Positions 12,505 through 23,859 are shown, numbered from the stretch's first letter. The stretch is 64,000 nucleotides of DNA from Coptis chinensis (GCA_015680905.1 CM027381.1:64903501-64967500); one strand, 5' to 3'. Notes: generated by a model not told the origin, from the letters alone. A program made the numbers and translations.

Positions 12505-12594
12505 TCTGATTACTCTTTCTAACCAAAAACTTCAATTAATGGATTCAACCAAAGAAAAAGACAACGAGAAATCACAGTCGCGATCTTTGTCTTT

Positions 12595-12612
12595 GAACCC
12601 AGACGGCGCCAA
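12595..12612 (-). promoter_or_regulatory. primer binding site of retrotransposon 1
   Basis: Read on the minus strand, TTGGCGCCGTCTGGG abuts the 5' LTR. TGGCGCCGT matches the 3' end of plant tRNA-Asp and is common in Tat and related gypsy elements. Element 2 has the longer form TTGGCGCCGTCTGTGGGGAT. Confidence 0.8.
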
Positions 12613-12974
12613 TGTAGTGCTCTAAGAAATTGATCACTATTAACAGTAATGAATTGCTAAGATGAAAGATCAAGATTGAAATCGAGTTGAAATAATATTT
12701 GTTCTTGAGTAATAATATCGGTTACAGTATTCTCTCTTTTTCTCTCTCTTACTCTCAGTTTTCCATTTTGTTGTAATGATCTCCCATGAATTAATCTTTT
12801 TCTTGCTAGTCTATTTATAGTTCTTTTAGAATAGCTTGGACCAATCCCCTCTTGACATGTGTCCATCCTCTCCTTCCTCCTTCCTTTTCCCGCTTTCCTG
12901 CAACATAACAATTGTAATACAAAATATCGATAATAACCGCCGAAATATCGAATTGACAATATTTGCCCACGACA
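12613..12974 (-). repeat. 5' LTR of retrotransposon 1
   Basis: 362 bp, paired with 235-597. On the minus strand it starts TGTCGTGGGCAAATATT and ends CACTACA. The matching ends of element 2 show that the two belong to one family. The copy of target duplication CTAAC follows immediately at 12975. Confidence 0.95.
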
Positions 12975-12979
12975 CTAAC

Positions 12980-13526
12980 GACATCATAACATTAAATTAT
13001 ACCATGTGATCTTACGTGCACAAGAAATTGCAACAAGGATATGCAGAAGTTTGGTCGTATAGCATGCAAAAAAAGTTACTCATCCACCAAAAAGCCACAA
13101 GATTGTTATTTGTGAGCAAAATCTCTCAAGTTTGAGCAGACATCAGGCAATCATCTCTCTAACCAACCTATATTCTAAAATGCGGTATGAGAAATATAGT
13201 ATCACGAACGAATGAACGATGGCAAGGCAAAGTAGATGGCAAATAAAAAGTGACCGTAAAGACAACCAATATAACAGCGCTTGCGAGAAATCTGGAATTA
13301 AATATGAAAACCATCAACATTAACATCAGCACCACAGGGAACTAGGTTGTGAGTCATGACACAACAAGCATGTGGACGAGCACGTACTTGATGAATGCAG
13401 GCAGATCGCAGAGTAACATTCTGCGTATATTCAATGCATTAACGAGCTTTTTGTTAAGTATAAACAGACGATTCATGTAAAATCATTCAGATCAATTTTG
13501 GTAACTTTGGTAGGTATATATAAGCT
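12980..13526. other. unassigned spacer between elements 1 and 2
   Basis: About 550 bp of AT-rich sequence with no convincing coding frame or repeat end. It continues the target DNA of element 1. Confidence 0.4.
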
Positions 13527-13531
13527 GTTAA

Positions 13532-13639
13532 TGTTAAGCCATAGATTGTGTTTCTATATTAGTGAGCATATTGTATTATTCTTCCTATACTAATTAGGAA
13601 TGTATTAGTTGTAATTACCTTTATAGCTATGGCTTAACA
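13532..13639. mobile_element. 108-bp solo-LTR-like element (TRIM or small LTR)
   Basis: A 108-bp unit starts TGTTAAGCCATAG and ends with its exact reverse complement CTATGGCTTAACA (13-bp perfect inverted ends). It is flanked by a perfect 5-bp duplication GTTAA (13527-13531 and 13640-13644). TG...CA ends with a 5-bp duplication are typical of an LTR left by recombination of a small LTR element. The 13-bp inverted ends would also fit a MITE. There is no coding content. Confidence 0.6.
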
Positions 13640-13744
13640 GTTAAAACACACTAACACCTTGAATGGTACAGAATAAAAGTAACATTATATTGTAGCAAAG
13701 ACGAATAGATGATTAACTGTTACTCGTATTATGCTCCACTTTTC

Positions 13745-14316
13745 CTTCGCACTTGTTCCACATAGGTATTTGCACTTGTCCCACTAACGTAAGTCTGAAT
13801 GTGAAAAAGATTTGGAAAATCTTGTTTCTCGTCGTAAGAACCGTTCATGTTTGGGATCGTACAAAACTAAATGTTGAATATTCCGCTGCAGTAGAAGGTT
13901 CCCATTGTTGGTAATACATAGTGGATTACAGAAATCTCCAGGTTCTTTTATGGTGAACAATTTAGACATTTAGTCCATGATTCCTTGAAGCCATATTCCT
14001 TCATCTGTATTACCTCAAAACAGATACTTCTCTTACCACGGTACTTCAATTCCGGCATATGCAAAGGCAACCTTCCAAAACCTCCAACTCTATGCTTAAC
14101 GAGAATGTTATGTCGAAGTCAGGCTTTGGTACCTCTTTGTAGTCCTCCTTCGCAGTATCAAATGAAACAATTCGCAAAGAGTTAGATACCGTCCCTAATC
14201 AATGGATTGCATCATTCAAAAATATCCCTCCATATTCATATGGGCGTCCATTCGAAAACCTATGAATTAAATGAGGAATGTCTTGAATCCTCTTGTATGT
14301 ATTTGTTCGGAGTGAG
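13745..14316 (-). pseudogene. F-box-associated domain gene fragment
   Basis: Minus-strand reading gives F-box-associated (FBA-type) segments in order: EYGGIFLNDAIHW (the NGALHW-like block), a gap, ELKYRGKRSICFEVIQMKEY, then KLFTIKEPGDFCNPL, CITNNGNLLLQ and VLYDPKHERF, ending with TYVEQV. These are the usual order of plant F-box proteins that recruit substrates to SCF ubiquitin ligases, but no F-box N-terminus is present. The frame shifts several times and contains stops, so it is a broken host gene. It is cut off exactly where the LTR of retrotransposon 2 begins (14317). The missing upstream part is not found beyond the far end of that element. Confidence 0.65.
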
Positions 14317-14694
14317 TGTCGTGGGCAAATATCATCATACCGATATTCCAACCTGAAATATGACGATATATCACGAAATGTTAAATAAGTTTGTGCATTA
14401 CAGGTAGAAGGTGAGAAAAAGGAAGGAGGAAGAAGATGGACACGCGGCAAGAGTTGATTGATCAAAGGTGTTCTGAAAGCACTATAAATAGACTAGAAAG
14501 AGAGATATAGTCATTCCAAAATCATTACACAAAACCATTTGTAAAGAACGAGAGCAGAGAGAGAAAATGAGGAAATTGTAACCGCCATTGTTACACCTTA
14601 ATAAAACTGAGTTTCCAGTATAATTCATTCTTCATTTTCTCATCTTTAGTTTCATCATTCTTATAAATCATAAGTGATTGATCTGATCACTACA
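14317..14694 (+). repeat. 5' LTR of retrotransposon 2
   Basis: 378 bp beginning TGTCGTGGGCAAATATCATC and ending CTGATCACTACA, directly before the primer site. A TATA-like CTATAAATAG lies at about 14482-14491. The LTR ends match those of element 1, while the central part is diverged. Confidence 0.9.
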
Positions 14695-14714
14695 TTGGCG
14701 CCGTCTGTGGGGAT
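14695..14714 (+). promoter_or_regulatory. primer binding site of retrotransposon 2
   Basis: TTGGCGCCGTCTGTGGGGAT directly after the 5' LTR. The first bases can pair with the 3' end of tRNA-Asp-like tRNAs. Confidence 0.85.
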
Positions 14715-14804
14715 CAAAGACAAAGATCGAGAGTGTGATTTTTTCATTTTCTTTTTCTTTAGTTGAATCCATTAATTGAAGGTTGGGTAGAAAGAGTAAT
14801 CAAG

Positions 14805-16460
14805 ATGCCTCCAAAGCGTGCTACAGCAAGTAAGGCAATGATGGTGAATGAGGGAAGCACTTCTTAGGCTATATCTAGGAATGAGGAGCGAAGAACTCGA
14901 AGATCAACAAATAGGATGATAGAAGAAGCAGAAGAATTGCAAGAGAAAGAAGTGTCTTTATTAAAAGATTTGTTGAAAAGGATGAATGAATTAGAAAAGA
15001 AGAACTAGATGTTAATGGCTGAGAATAAATTGATAAGGGAAGAGAAGGAGAAGCGTGCTGAAGACGCTATGTATGAGAAGGATGATGAGGAGTCGAGTTC
15101 ATGAACTCCAATAGTGAGAAAGAGCCATCTCGAGGAAAGGAAAAGGAGTCATATCGAGGAAGCACAATCTGTAGCGAGAACAACTCCGAAAGAGGTGAAT
15201 GAAGAAGAAAATAAAGCCTTAGTCACGAAGGAGATGGTGCAAGAAATGATGCAAAATCAGTTAGGAAGTCAGTTGTTGGAAAAGGTCTCGGCATCGATAA
15301 GAAAGATGGCAGATGATGTTGGTAGAAACCCATTAAGAAAGGAGATAGAGAGGGCATCGTTACCTTCGAAGTTCAAGAATCCAAAATTAAGCCAATATGA
15401 AGGAGCTACGGACCCCATGGACCATCTGTTTAGTTATCGACATCAGTTCTCGATATATCAGGGCACCGAATATTGGGATACTGTCTTATGTCGGTCATTT
15501 TCATCAAGCTTGAAAGGAAAAACATTAAAGTGGTTTTGCACAATTCCAGAAGGATCCATTTCATGTTTCAGAGAGATTGAAGAAAGGTTCCTGACTAATT
15601 ATGGTCATCAGAGGGTGAAGCCAAAGCAAGTGTCAGCTTTATTCCAGTTGAAGCAAGCAAAGAAAGAGTCATTAAAAGATTTTCTAACAAGATTCAAGGC
15701 TGAAACACAGGCGGTGGAAAGATTGGATGAGTCAGAGATAACAGTAGTCATAACTTTTCAAGCAGGGGTAATCCCAGGTTCTTATATGCATAAGTATTTG
15801 TTGAGGAAAGAAGTAAAAACTTTGCAAGAGTTGTATGATAAGGTGGATAGAGATATCATAGTAGAAGAAGGATTAAGAACCGCCACGGTGTAGGCGGTGT
15901 TGCAAGTCACAGACACTGGGAAAAAAGAGAAGGATAGTAATGATCGATATGAAAATCGAGACTCATCGAGGTCAGATAACAAAAGGCCTCAGGAGCAGTA
16001 TACAAGTTGAGATAATCAGCCTCAGCAGCGAAAGAAATATGACAGAACACTGAAGGAGGAGCTTGATCCTAGTAATTTCATAGCTATAAATTCCACGGCA
16101 GAAGATATTTTGCAGCGAATATCAAAGGAAGATTTTGTGGTATGGCCGAAATACACTCTTAGAGAAATGAAAGGAAAGCCATATTGTCAATTCCACAAGA
16201 TTGAGAACCACGAGACAAATAAGTGTCTCCAGTTATTAAAGGAGATAGACAGGCTTATGAAAGATGGGAAACTAAGAGAATTTCGTGCCGATGTCAGGCC
16301 TGCAGAAACAGCAACTATCAGAGAAAAGCCATTGGGCGTAATAAACATGATTTACAAGGGAGAAATTCCTCAGAAAAAGATTGTTCTAGATAAGATAAAG
16401 AAGATCTCGACGGTTAAAGAGGTGCTCGAGGTTAATATCGAGCCAGTGCCAGTAAGTTAA
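14805..16460 (+). pseudogene. gag region of element 2 (fossil)
   Basis: It begins MPPKRATASKAM, like element 1. The longest uninterrupted part (15114-15893) contains the gag core (YEGATDPMDHLFSYRHQF, FLTNYGHQRVK, LKDFLTRFKAETQ). A later part has PYCQFHKIENHETNKC, a possible zinc-binding segment. It is broken in about three or more places. Confidence 0.83.
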
Positions 16461-16479
16461 CAATTGATATCTTATAACA

Positions 16480-16925
16480 TTCCAGGAGCAATCATGTTCG
16501 TACCAGAGGATTTGTCTAAGGTAATGTTGCCACATGATAATGCATTACTGATCACTCTGCATATTTCGGGTTATGATGTACAAAAGATATTAGTAGATTG
16601 TGGAAGTTCAGTTAATATTTGATTTTGGAAAGCTTTCAAAGGAGTTGGTCTCGACGAGACACATTTAAAGCCACCAAAGTTCAATTTATATGGTTTTAAT
16701 GGAACTTCTACAAAACTTGCTGGGGAGATAAAATTGCCAGTTCGAGCAGGGCCTCAAACGGTAATGATGAAGTTCGTGGTCATCAAGCACCAATCTGATC
16801 ACAATGTGATATTGGGAAGGAAATGGATACATAAAATGAGGGCTGTACCTAGTACATTTTATCAGGTACTCGATTCCCAACTGTATATGGATTGCACGAG
16901 ATTAGGGGAGATCAATCAGAATTAG
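16480..16925 (+). pseudogene. aspartic protease region of element 2 (fossil)
   Basis: It contains KILVDCGSSVNI and the downstream HNVILGRKWIHKM segment, the retropepsin pattern also seen in element 1. It lies between gag and reverse transcriptase and is broken. Confidence 0.75.
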
Positions 16926-17026
16926 AAAAGTGTAATTTCATTACAGTAAAGGGAATGATGATCGAGGGGAAAAGCTAAGATACCGGGGGCGTCTTGGAAA
17001 ATTCTGCTTAGCAGTTACAGCAAACT

Positions 17027-18526
17027 TTGCCTGCCGATACTAACATACAAATACAGGAGCAGGTAAAGTTCACTCAGGAGATGAATAAGCATGAGGAACC
17101 ACCATGGGAGAGGAAAATCATAGAAACGGTGGACAAGATTAATATCGATAAAGGAAAAGGTGAGCGTAATACGTTCATAGGCACAAAAATGGCTGTAGAT
17201 ATAAGAAATGAGTTGATAGTATTTTTGGAAGAGAATCAAGATGTTTTTGCATGGTCGATGTCGGATCTCACCGGTATCGATCCAGAAATATGTTCGCACA
17301 AGTTAAATATGGAAGAAGATGCAAAGCCAGTGCATCAAAAGCATAGAAAGGTGAGACCAATGTACGAAGAAGCGGTGCAAGCAGAGATACAAAAAATGGT
17401 AGATAATGACATCATTAAAGAAGTTGAGCAATCTGAATGGGTAGCAAATATAGTGGTAGTACCTAATAAGGATGGTCGAGTTTGAATATGTGTCGATTTT
17501 ATTGATGTGAATAAGAAGTGTCCAAAGGACCATTATCCCATGCCCAGAATTGATGAATTGGTCGACAGAACGGCAAGTTTTGAGTTGATCAGTTTTTGTG
17601 ATGGATATTCAGGATATTTTCAGATTCTAATGGCGGTAATAGATCAATTGAAAATGGCTTTCATGGTTAATGGAGGTATATATTGCTTTGTCAGAATGCC
17701 ATTTGGGTTGAAGAATGCGGGAGCCACGTATCAAAGGCTAGTGGAAAAAATGTTTAAAAAACTCATCAAGCGTATTGTTGAGGTCTATATTGATGACATG
17801 GTCATCAAATCTATGAAAGCTGGTGATCATATAAAGGACCCCGATACGGTGTTCATCATATTGAGGGAGTTTAATATGAAGTTGAACCCTGGAAAGTGTA
17901 CCTTCGGGGTCAGTTATGGGAAATTTTTGGGTTATATCGTTATGAAGCGAGGTATCGATGCTAATCCTGATCAAATACGAGTGCTTCAACAAATGTCATC
18001 ACCTACAACTCGAAAGTAAATACAAAGGCTGACGGGAAGAATAACGGAGCTCAATAGATTCATTTCCAGAACGTCTGATCGCTGTAAGCCACTTTTTAAA
18101 TTGCTTAAAAAGAATGTCAAGTTCTGTTGGAATGAGGAGTGTGAAGATGCATTTTGTGAATTAAAGAAATATTTGCAAGAAATGCCAACACTAACAAAGT
18201 CAGATGAGGGAGAAAATTTGCTTCTTTATTTGGTTGTATCGGAATTTGCGATAAGCTCTATCCTCGTGAAGGTGGAAAATGGTATGGAAAGACCAGTGTA
18301 TTTTCAAAGTAAAACAATGCTCAAGGCCGAGACTCGATATTCGATGATAGAAAAGTATGCCTTGGCATTGTTATTCTCCTCTCAAAGATTAAAGCCTTAT
18401 TTTCAAGCACATTCGGTGATAGTAATGACGAACCTACCGCTAAAGCAGACTCTAGAAAAAACTGCTAAATCAGGAAGGATGTCTAAGTGGTCGGTACTAA
18501 TAAATGAATTTGGAGTCGAGTATTGA
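17027..18526 (+). pseudogene. reverse transcriptase and RNase H region of element 2 (fossil)
   Basis: Gypsy reverse transcriptase blocks are readable: YPMPRIDELVD, FCDGYSGYFQI, MPFGLKNAGATYQR, VYIDDMVIKS and KCTFGVSYGKFLGY. RNase H 1 (FCWNEECEDAF, PVYFQSKTM, SQRLKPYFQAH) follows. The region has a few breaks. Order and sequence match element 1 closely. Confidence 0.9.
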
Positions 18527-18550
18527 AACCGCATATCGGAAAAGAGTCAG

Positions 18551-19151
18551 GTGTTAGCCGATTTCCTGGCTGATTTTCCATATGAAGATGCTAGTTGGGG
18601 TATGGAAGAAGAAGAATTCGCAATGCCTCAAGAGCCTGATGATGTTGTTGATACAGACGATCCATGGGCTGGAGCAAATGGTTGGAGACTATTTGTCGAT
18701 GGATCTTCTGGAGGAAAGGGGTGTGGCATAGGAGTAGTGTTGGTTACTCCTGAAAATCAAAGACTCGAGACTGCAATAACATTGGGTTTCCATGCATCAA
18801 ATAATGAGGCTGAATATGAGGCTTTGATAGCTGGTCTTGAGATAGCTAAATATCTCAATATAAAGGAGTTATCGATTTTTAGTGTCTCGATGCTCGTGGT
18901 CAGCCAGATTAATGGAGGATACTCAGCAAAATGTGAAAACATGGCCGATTACTTGAATTTTATAAAGTCTAAGTTGAAGAATTTCAGTAAAATAAGACTG
19001 CAGCATCTCAATAGGAATGAAAATCGACATGCGGATGCTTTAGCATATGTGGCAGCAATGCTGGAAAACACGGAGGGTCGTACTCTGCATATCGGCGTCC
19101 AAGAGAAGCCGAGCATCGACATTGAAGGATTAGCAGTTATGGAGATTGATA
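18551..19151 (+). pseudogene. second RNase H of element 2 (fossil)
   Basis: It contains WRLFVDGSSGGKGCGIG, NNEAEYEALIAGLEIAK and NENRHADALAYVA, the archaeal-like RNase H blocks that mark the Tat lineage. The reading runs into the LINE insertion at 19152. Confidence 0.85.
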
Positions 19152-20009
19152 TTTTTTTGCACACAAGTAAGGATATTTTATTAATATAATAATATAGTTA
19201 CAGAAGATATAAGAGCTTAAAACTTAGGGTGATACATGACCATAGCTAATTAAAACCGGTAATAGATTCTATGAGGATTTTCTAAGCATCTGATGTAGTC
19301 TGGCTTGGTGCAGCTCAAAAGGATGTTCCTCTTTGCATAGATGAGCCCTTCTTTGATGCCACATTAGCTCCAAAATTAGCTTCACGATAGATATGAGAGA
19401 GTTTCCAAGAATCCATCTTTTGAGTTGCTCGTAGCCATCTTGCATTAACAGCCCACGGAATGTTCCTCTTGCTGAATGCTAGGATGGCAGGTTGTGAATC
19501 TGCTTCAATCCATAGTCTTCTCCAACATTTTGCTGCTGCTGTCTCCACTGCCATAACAATTGCTTCACATTCAGCATCGAAATTGGTGGTAACTCCTAGC
19601 CTAGAAGCCATGACCCCCAGAACTTGACAATGGTGATCGCGAAATATAATCCCATCACCCCCATTTCCTGGGTTTCCCCTAGATGAGCCATCAGTATTGG
19701 CTTTGACTGTGCCCGGTTGGGGGAGCTTCCATAAGACTTCTTTTGGGCAGCGCGGTGGCTTAGAGATGCCTCTGATTTGAAGAGAGTGGAGAACTTCCAA
19801 CTCTTCCACTGAATTAAACATGTGCCTAGTAGCAACCAAACCTGCAGCTTGAACTCCTTTGATCACTTCATACTTAATGAGAATAATACTCATCTTCTTC
19901 TCATCGAATAGGATGTGGTTCCTAGTTTTCCAAATCTGTGCCATTAGGTGCGCAGCTCCTACATTCCATAGTTCTTTTCTAATGGGACTAAGAAGCTTTG
20001 TGACCGATA
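19152..20009 (-). mobile_element. 5'-truncated L1-type LINE inserted in element 2
   Basis: 858 bp inserted on the minus strand and flanked by a perfect 10-bp target duplication GAGATTGATA (19142-19151 and 20010-20019). Read on the minus strand it ends with seven A's at the 3' side, the short tail expected of target-primed reverse transcription. Only the C-terminal RNase H end of the second LINE frame remains, plus about 160 bp of 3' untranslated region. The reverse transcriptase and endonuclease are missing, so it is a dead copy. It interrupts the linker between the second RNase H and integrase of element 2: the retrotransposon sequence resumes at 20020 and matches element 1. Confidence 0.92.
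19315..20008 (-). CDS. LINE C-terminal RNase H domain (partial ORF2)
   Basis: An open minus-strand frame of about 230 codons in the LINE. It has no start of its own: upstream codons belong to the target element read antisense. The N-terminal part has LMAQIWKTRNHILF, typical of plant LINE ORF2 between reverse transcriptase and RNase H. The RNase H domain has VKANTDGSSRGNPGNGG (first catalytic Asp), DAECEAIVMAVETA (Glu) and WIEADSQPAI (second Asp). In the last block, YREANFGAN, the usual REAN..AD motif ends in Asn instead of the final catalytic Asp, so the enzyme may be weakened. The frame stops at 19315. The type is RNase H of the RVT_3 kind, found in many plant L1 elements. Confidence 0.85.
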
Positions 20010-20099
20010 GAGATTGATACACTGGGGCGTCATGGATGGAACCATATACTTCATATTTGGCTGGCGGGAAAATAGTGGAGGACAAAAATGAGGCCAGAA

Positions 20100-21268
20100 G
20101 AATCAAATCTGGCGCCTAAAGGTATATATTGATTGATAATGAGTTCTATCGAAAGAATCCTAGAGGTCCACATTTGAAATGCGTATCATATGGGGAAGCA
20201 CAGCTCATAATTGCTGAGTTTCACGAAGGGGAATGTGGAAACCATTCAGTTGGTAGATGATTAGCCAATAAAATCATAAGACAGGGATATTTTTGGCTTC
20301 AAATGCGAAGGGACTATCTTCGATATGCGAAAAAGTGTATATAGTGCCAAATTCATGGGAAAGCCATACATGTTCCTGCTGAAGTATTACATTGTGTTTC
20401 AAACCCATGGCATTTTGCTCTATGGAGAATGGATATTGTTGGTCCACTTACACGAGGGAGGGGTAAAATAAGGTTCATATTGGCAGTCACAGATTATTTT
20501 ACAAAATGGGTAAAGGCCATAGCTCTGCAGCATATCAAAGAAAAGGATGTTATAAATTTCCTGTTTGAACTACTTATATGTCGATATGGTTTGCCTTATG
20601 CTATTATATCAGATAATGGTCCACAGTTCGAAGGAGGGAAAGTGAAAACTTTTTTAGAATCTTACAAGGTTAAGCACTTCACATTGGCGCCATACTATGC
20701 TCAAGGTAACGGGCAGGCAGAGGCAACAAATAAGACTATTATGGATAATATCAAGAAAAAATTAGAAGACAAGAAAGGTCTTTGGGTGGATGAGTTAAAT
20801 AGTATTTTATGGGCTTATAGAACAACACATCGAACAACCACGGGTGAATCACCTTTTACTCTGGCTTATGGTATGGAGGCGGTAACTCCATCAGAAATGG
20901 TGATATCAACATCCAGAACAAAGATGATAAAGAATGGTCAGAATAATGAAAGAATGGCTTCAGAAGTTCTTAATCTCGAGGAAACAAGAGATCAAGCAAG
21001 ACTAAAGCTCGACACCTATCATAGGCAGCTTAAAAAAGCTTTCGACAAGAAAGTAAAGGAAAGACATTTTCAGGAAGGTGACTTGGTATTGAAAGTGGTC
21101 ACTCAAGCAACTAAAGAAAAAGCGGCTAACAAACTAGCAGCAAGTTGGGATGGGCCTTATATCATTCAGAAGGTTGGAATCAATGGAGCGTATTACTTAC
21201 AAATAGCTGAAGGTGTAATATTACTAAAGCCTCAAAATGTAAGCAATTTGAAAGCATTTTATCAATAA
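20100..21268 (+). pseudogene. integrase region of element 2 (fossil)
   Basis: After the LINE, the element resumes with FYRKNPRGPHLKC, HEGECGNHSVG (zinc-binding part), MDIVGPLTRGRGK, ISDNGPQFEGG and ANKTIMDNIKKKLEDKKG, ending NVSNLKAFYQ at 21268. The 279-codon segment from 20429 is uninterrupted. The upstream part has a few breaks. The core DDE residues of a retroviral-type integrase are in recognisable surroundings. Confidence 0.87.
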
Positions 21269-21439
21269 AGAATATTTCAAGTTTCATGATGTAATTTTTT
21301 GTTATCAAGATTATACATTTAATAAAGATATTATCATTCTCAAAAGCAATAGTTATGCATGTATAACAAATATTCGTATCTATACAAGTATATGATTGAT
21401 AATAGGTCAAGCAAAAGCCTAGTGATTTGTAGATCTTCA

Positions 21440-21895
21440 TCTCAATACCAGGTCAATAAAATTCTGTTCTTGGCATAAATGCGAGTTCAGGTCAATAAAA
21501 TCCAGTTCTTGACAAAAATGTCAAGTTCGGGTCAAACAATCCTGGTGGTATGTAGATCCTCATCTCGATATCAGGTCAATAAAATCCTATTTTTGGCAGC
21601 AATGCGAGTTTAGGTCAATAAAATCCATTTCTTGACAGAAATGTCAAGTTCGGGTCAAAAAATCCTGGTAGTCTGCAGATCCTCATCTCGATACTAGGTC
21701 AATAAAATACTGTTCTTGGCAACAATGCGAGTTCAGGTCAATAAAATCCAGTTCTTGATAGAAGTGTCAATTTCGGGTCAAAAAATCCTGGTGATCTGTA
21801 GATCCTCATCTCGATACCATGTCAATAAAATCCTGTTCTTGGAAGCAATGCGAGTTCAGGTCAATAAAATCCAGTTTTGGACTTCAATGCGAGCG
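21440..21895. repeat. tandem array B of element 2
   Basis: About four units of roughly 120 bp built on AGGTCAATAAAATCC, alternating with CTGTAGATCCTCATCTCGAT and GCAATGCGAGTTC. This is the reverse complement of the array B family in element 1 (6160-6805), in the same position relative to integrase, but with a longer unit. Confidence 0.88.
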
Positions 21896-22165
21896 TAGAA
21901 AATATGGAATATGTGATGATGAGTGATCGATACCAGAATACGGTGGAAGTAAGGTATGTTTTATGAGTAATATTTAAATAAAATTTCGATGTCGAATGTC
22001 GAACATCGACGTCATTTTTTTTATGACGAAAGCAGAAGCGGGTATTAATAATTAAGGAAGATAGTATCAGAAATAGTGCAATAATATTTCATTAGAAAGG
22101 GAACAAGGGTAGGCAAGGCAGCCTATTACAGGTAGAAATAAATGATAAAAATATAGGAAACAAGG

Positions 22166-22549
22166 CTAATCATTATATTCATCGTCATTATCATCTTCAT
22201 CTTCATCTTCATCTTTGTCATCACCATCTTCACCATCATCTTCACCAGAATAAATGCTGGTAATGTCTTCATCATCATCTTTGTTATCTTTGGCGTAGTC
22301 ATTACAATGTGGATCTCCCAACCATTCATCGCTATATTCATTTTCATTTTCTTCCTCTTCAGTTTCTTCTTATTTGCTTTCTTCTTTGTCTTCTTTTCTG
22401 TCTTTGGATTCTTTTTCGGAATGCTCTTCATCATCAGAAAGATCAGTGATGTTGCAATCAGACCAGCGTTCTGGGGGAGAGTGATCAGAATGATCGGGTA
22501 AAACCATAGTAATAACCAGAATAATAAGGAAGAGAGAGTTGGAAGTCAT
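22166..22549 (-). pseudogene. second antisense frame of element 2: signal-like start plus acidic tail (fossil)
   Basis: Minus-strand homologue of 5489-5866. It begins MTSNSLFLIILVITMVLP (hydrophobic), has ERWSDCNITDLSDDE and DPHCNDYAKDNKDDDED, and ends in a long Asp/Glu run (DDNDDEYND). It is antisense to gag-pol of element 2. It looks broken. No known family is recognised. The hydrophobic start suggests secretion or membrane insertion, which is inference only. Confidence 0.5.
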
Positions 22550-22884
22550 GGTTTTTTCTGTATGAAAATTAGTAAAGAGGTTGAAAGATATATGTTAAAA
22601 TGCAAGGTTTGTAAAGCGTTTTATAGAAGAAATAGTAAGATGAAAAAGTTTGTTAAATGATGATTTGATAAGAAAAAGTGAAGTACTAATGGCAGGTGGG
22701 CATGAAAACGAGGAAGATGTACGAAAAAGTTGTTTTTCTTCGTTGTATGTGCATAGGACAGTCAGAGGTTTGAAGGATGTTTGTGGTTTAGTACAGTCAG
22801 TATGGATTTTTGAGCTTGTACTTTGTGGGTCAACAGAATATTTATTGGCTATAATAAATGCATGTCAAAGAATAATATTATATA

Positions 22885-23525
22885 TTAAGTATCGATACTA
22901 CTTTTAGTGGAAGTGGTATCGAAACTCGTTTTTAAAATTTAAGTATATGATAAGTATCGATACTACTTTTAGTGGGAGTGGTATAGAAACTCGTTTTTAA
23001 AATTTAAGTATATGATAAGTATCGATACTGCTTTTAGTGGGAGTGGTATAGAAACTCGTTTTTAAAATTTAAGTATATGATAAGTATCGATACTACTTTT
23101 AGTGGGAGTGGTATCGAAACTCGGTTTTAAAATTTAAATATATGGTAGTATCGATACTACTTTTAGTGGGAGTGGTATCGAAACTCGTTTTTTTAAAAAA
23201 ATTAAGTATATGATAAGTATCGATACTACTTTTAGTGGGAGTGGTATCGAAACTCGTTTTTAAAATTTAAGTATATGATAAGTATCGATACTACTTTTAG
23301 TGGGAGTGGTATTGAAACTTGGTTTTAAAATTTAAGTATATAATAAGTATCGATACTACTTTTAGTGGGAGTGGTATCGAAACTCGTTTTAAAATTTAAG
23401 TATATGATAGTATCGATACTACTTTTAGTGGGAGTGGTATCGAAACTCGTTTTTAAAAATTTAAGTATATGATAAGTATCGATACTACTTTTAGTGGGAG
23501 TGGTATCGAAACTCGTTTTAAAATC
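22885..23525. repeat. tandem array A of element 2 (about 64-bp units)
   Basis: About ten units of roughly 64 bp with AAGTATCGATACTACTTTTA, GTGGGAGTGGTATCGAAACT and an AT-rich spacer. It is the reverse complement of array A of element 1 (4050-5145). It lies upstream of the antisense frames and downstream of array B. Confidence 0.93.
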
Positions 23526-23859
23526 AATATAAATGTTATATAAATATCGATGTTTTGTTTTCATACTTATTTAAGAAGGGTATAGAAAATGAGTTTATTT
23601 TCCTATTTAAGGATGATAAATATCACAAGTGTTGCATACAAAATGAGTCTATAGAAAGCAAAAAGGTATATTTTCCACAGTTTAAAAGGAATGTTAAAAA
23701 GTTACAAAAGCAGCTTAAGCCAGTATTGACATTCAAAATTTCTCATCAAGATCAGAGGAAAAAGACAAATGGATCATTGTATCAAATATTACATTCATTC
23801 AACTTTGTAAGACATAAAGATTAGAAGTGGGTTCAAGTCTCGGTAGGTTGGGCGCTGAA

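Larger units (their letters stand above)
235..12974 (-). mobile_element. Tat-lineage Ty3/gypsy LTR retrotransposon 1 (fossil)
   Basis: A complete-length Ty3/gypsy element bounded by two direct LTRs that begin TG and end CA on both strands, and by a perfect 5-bp target duplication CTAAC (230-234 and 12975-12979). Read on the minus strand the order is 5' LTR, primer site, gag, protease, reverse transcriptase, RNase H, a second (archaeal-like) RNase H, integrase, tandem arrays, antisense frames, polypurine tract and 3' LTR. The extra RNase H before integrase and the long 3' region place it in the Tat group. By eye the LTRs differ at about eight bases plus one indel in 362 bp, about 2%. This suggests an insertion within roughly the last million years if a rate near 1.3e-8 per site per year applies. 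Coding parts are broken at several points, so it is probably not autonomous. Confidence 0.93.

Noticed and set aside
22307-22501. Phe-rich plus-strand frame that looks like a membrane protein
   Set aside because: It is the complement of the acidic Asp/Glu run of the antisense frame (GAA/GAT read backwards gives TTC/ATC), not a real membrane protein.
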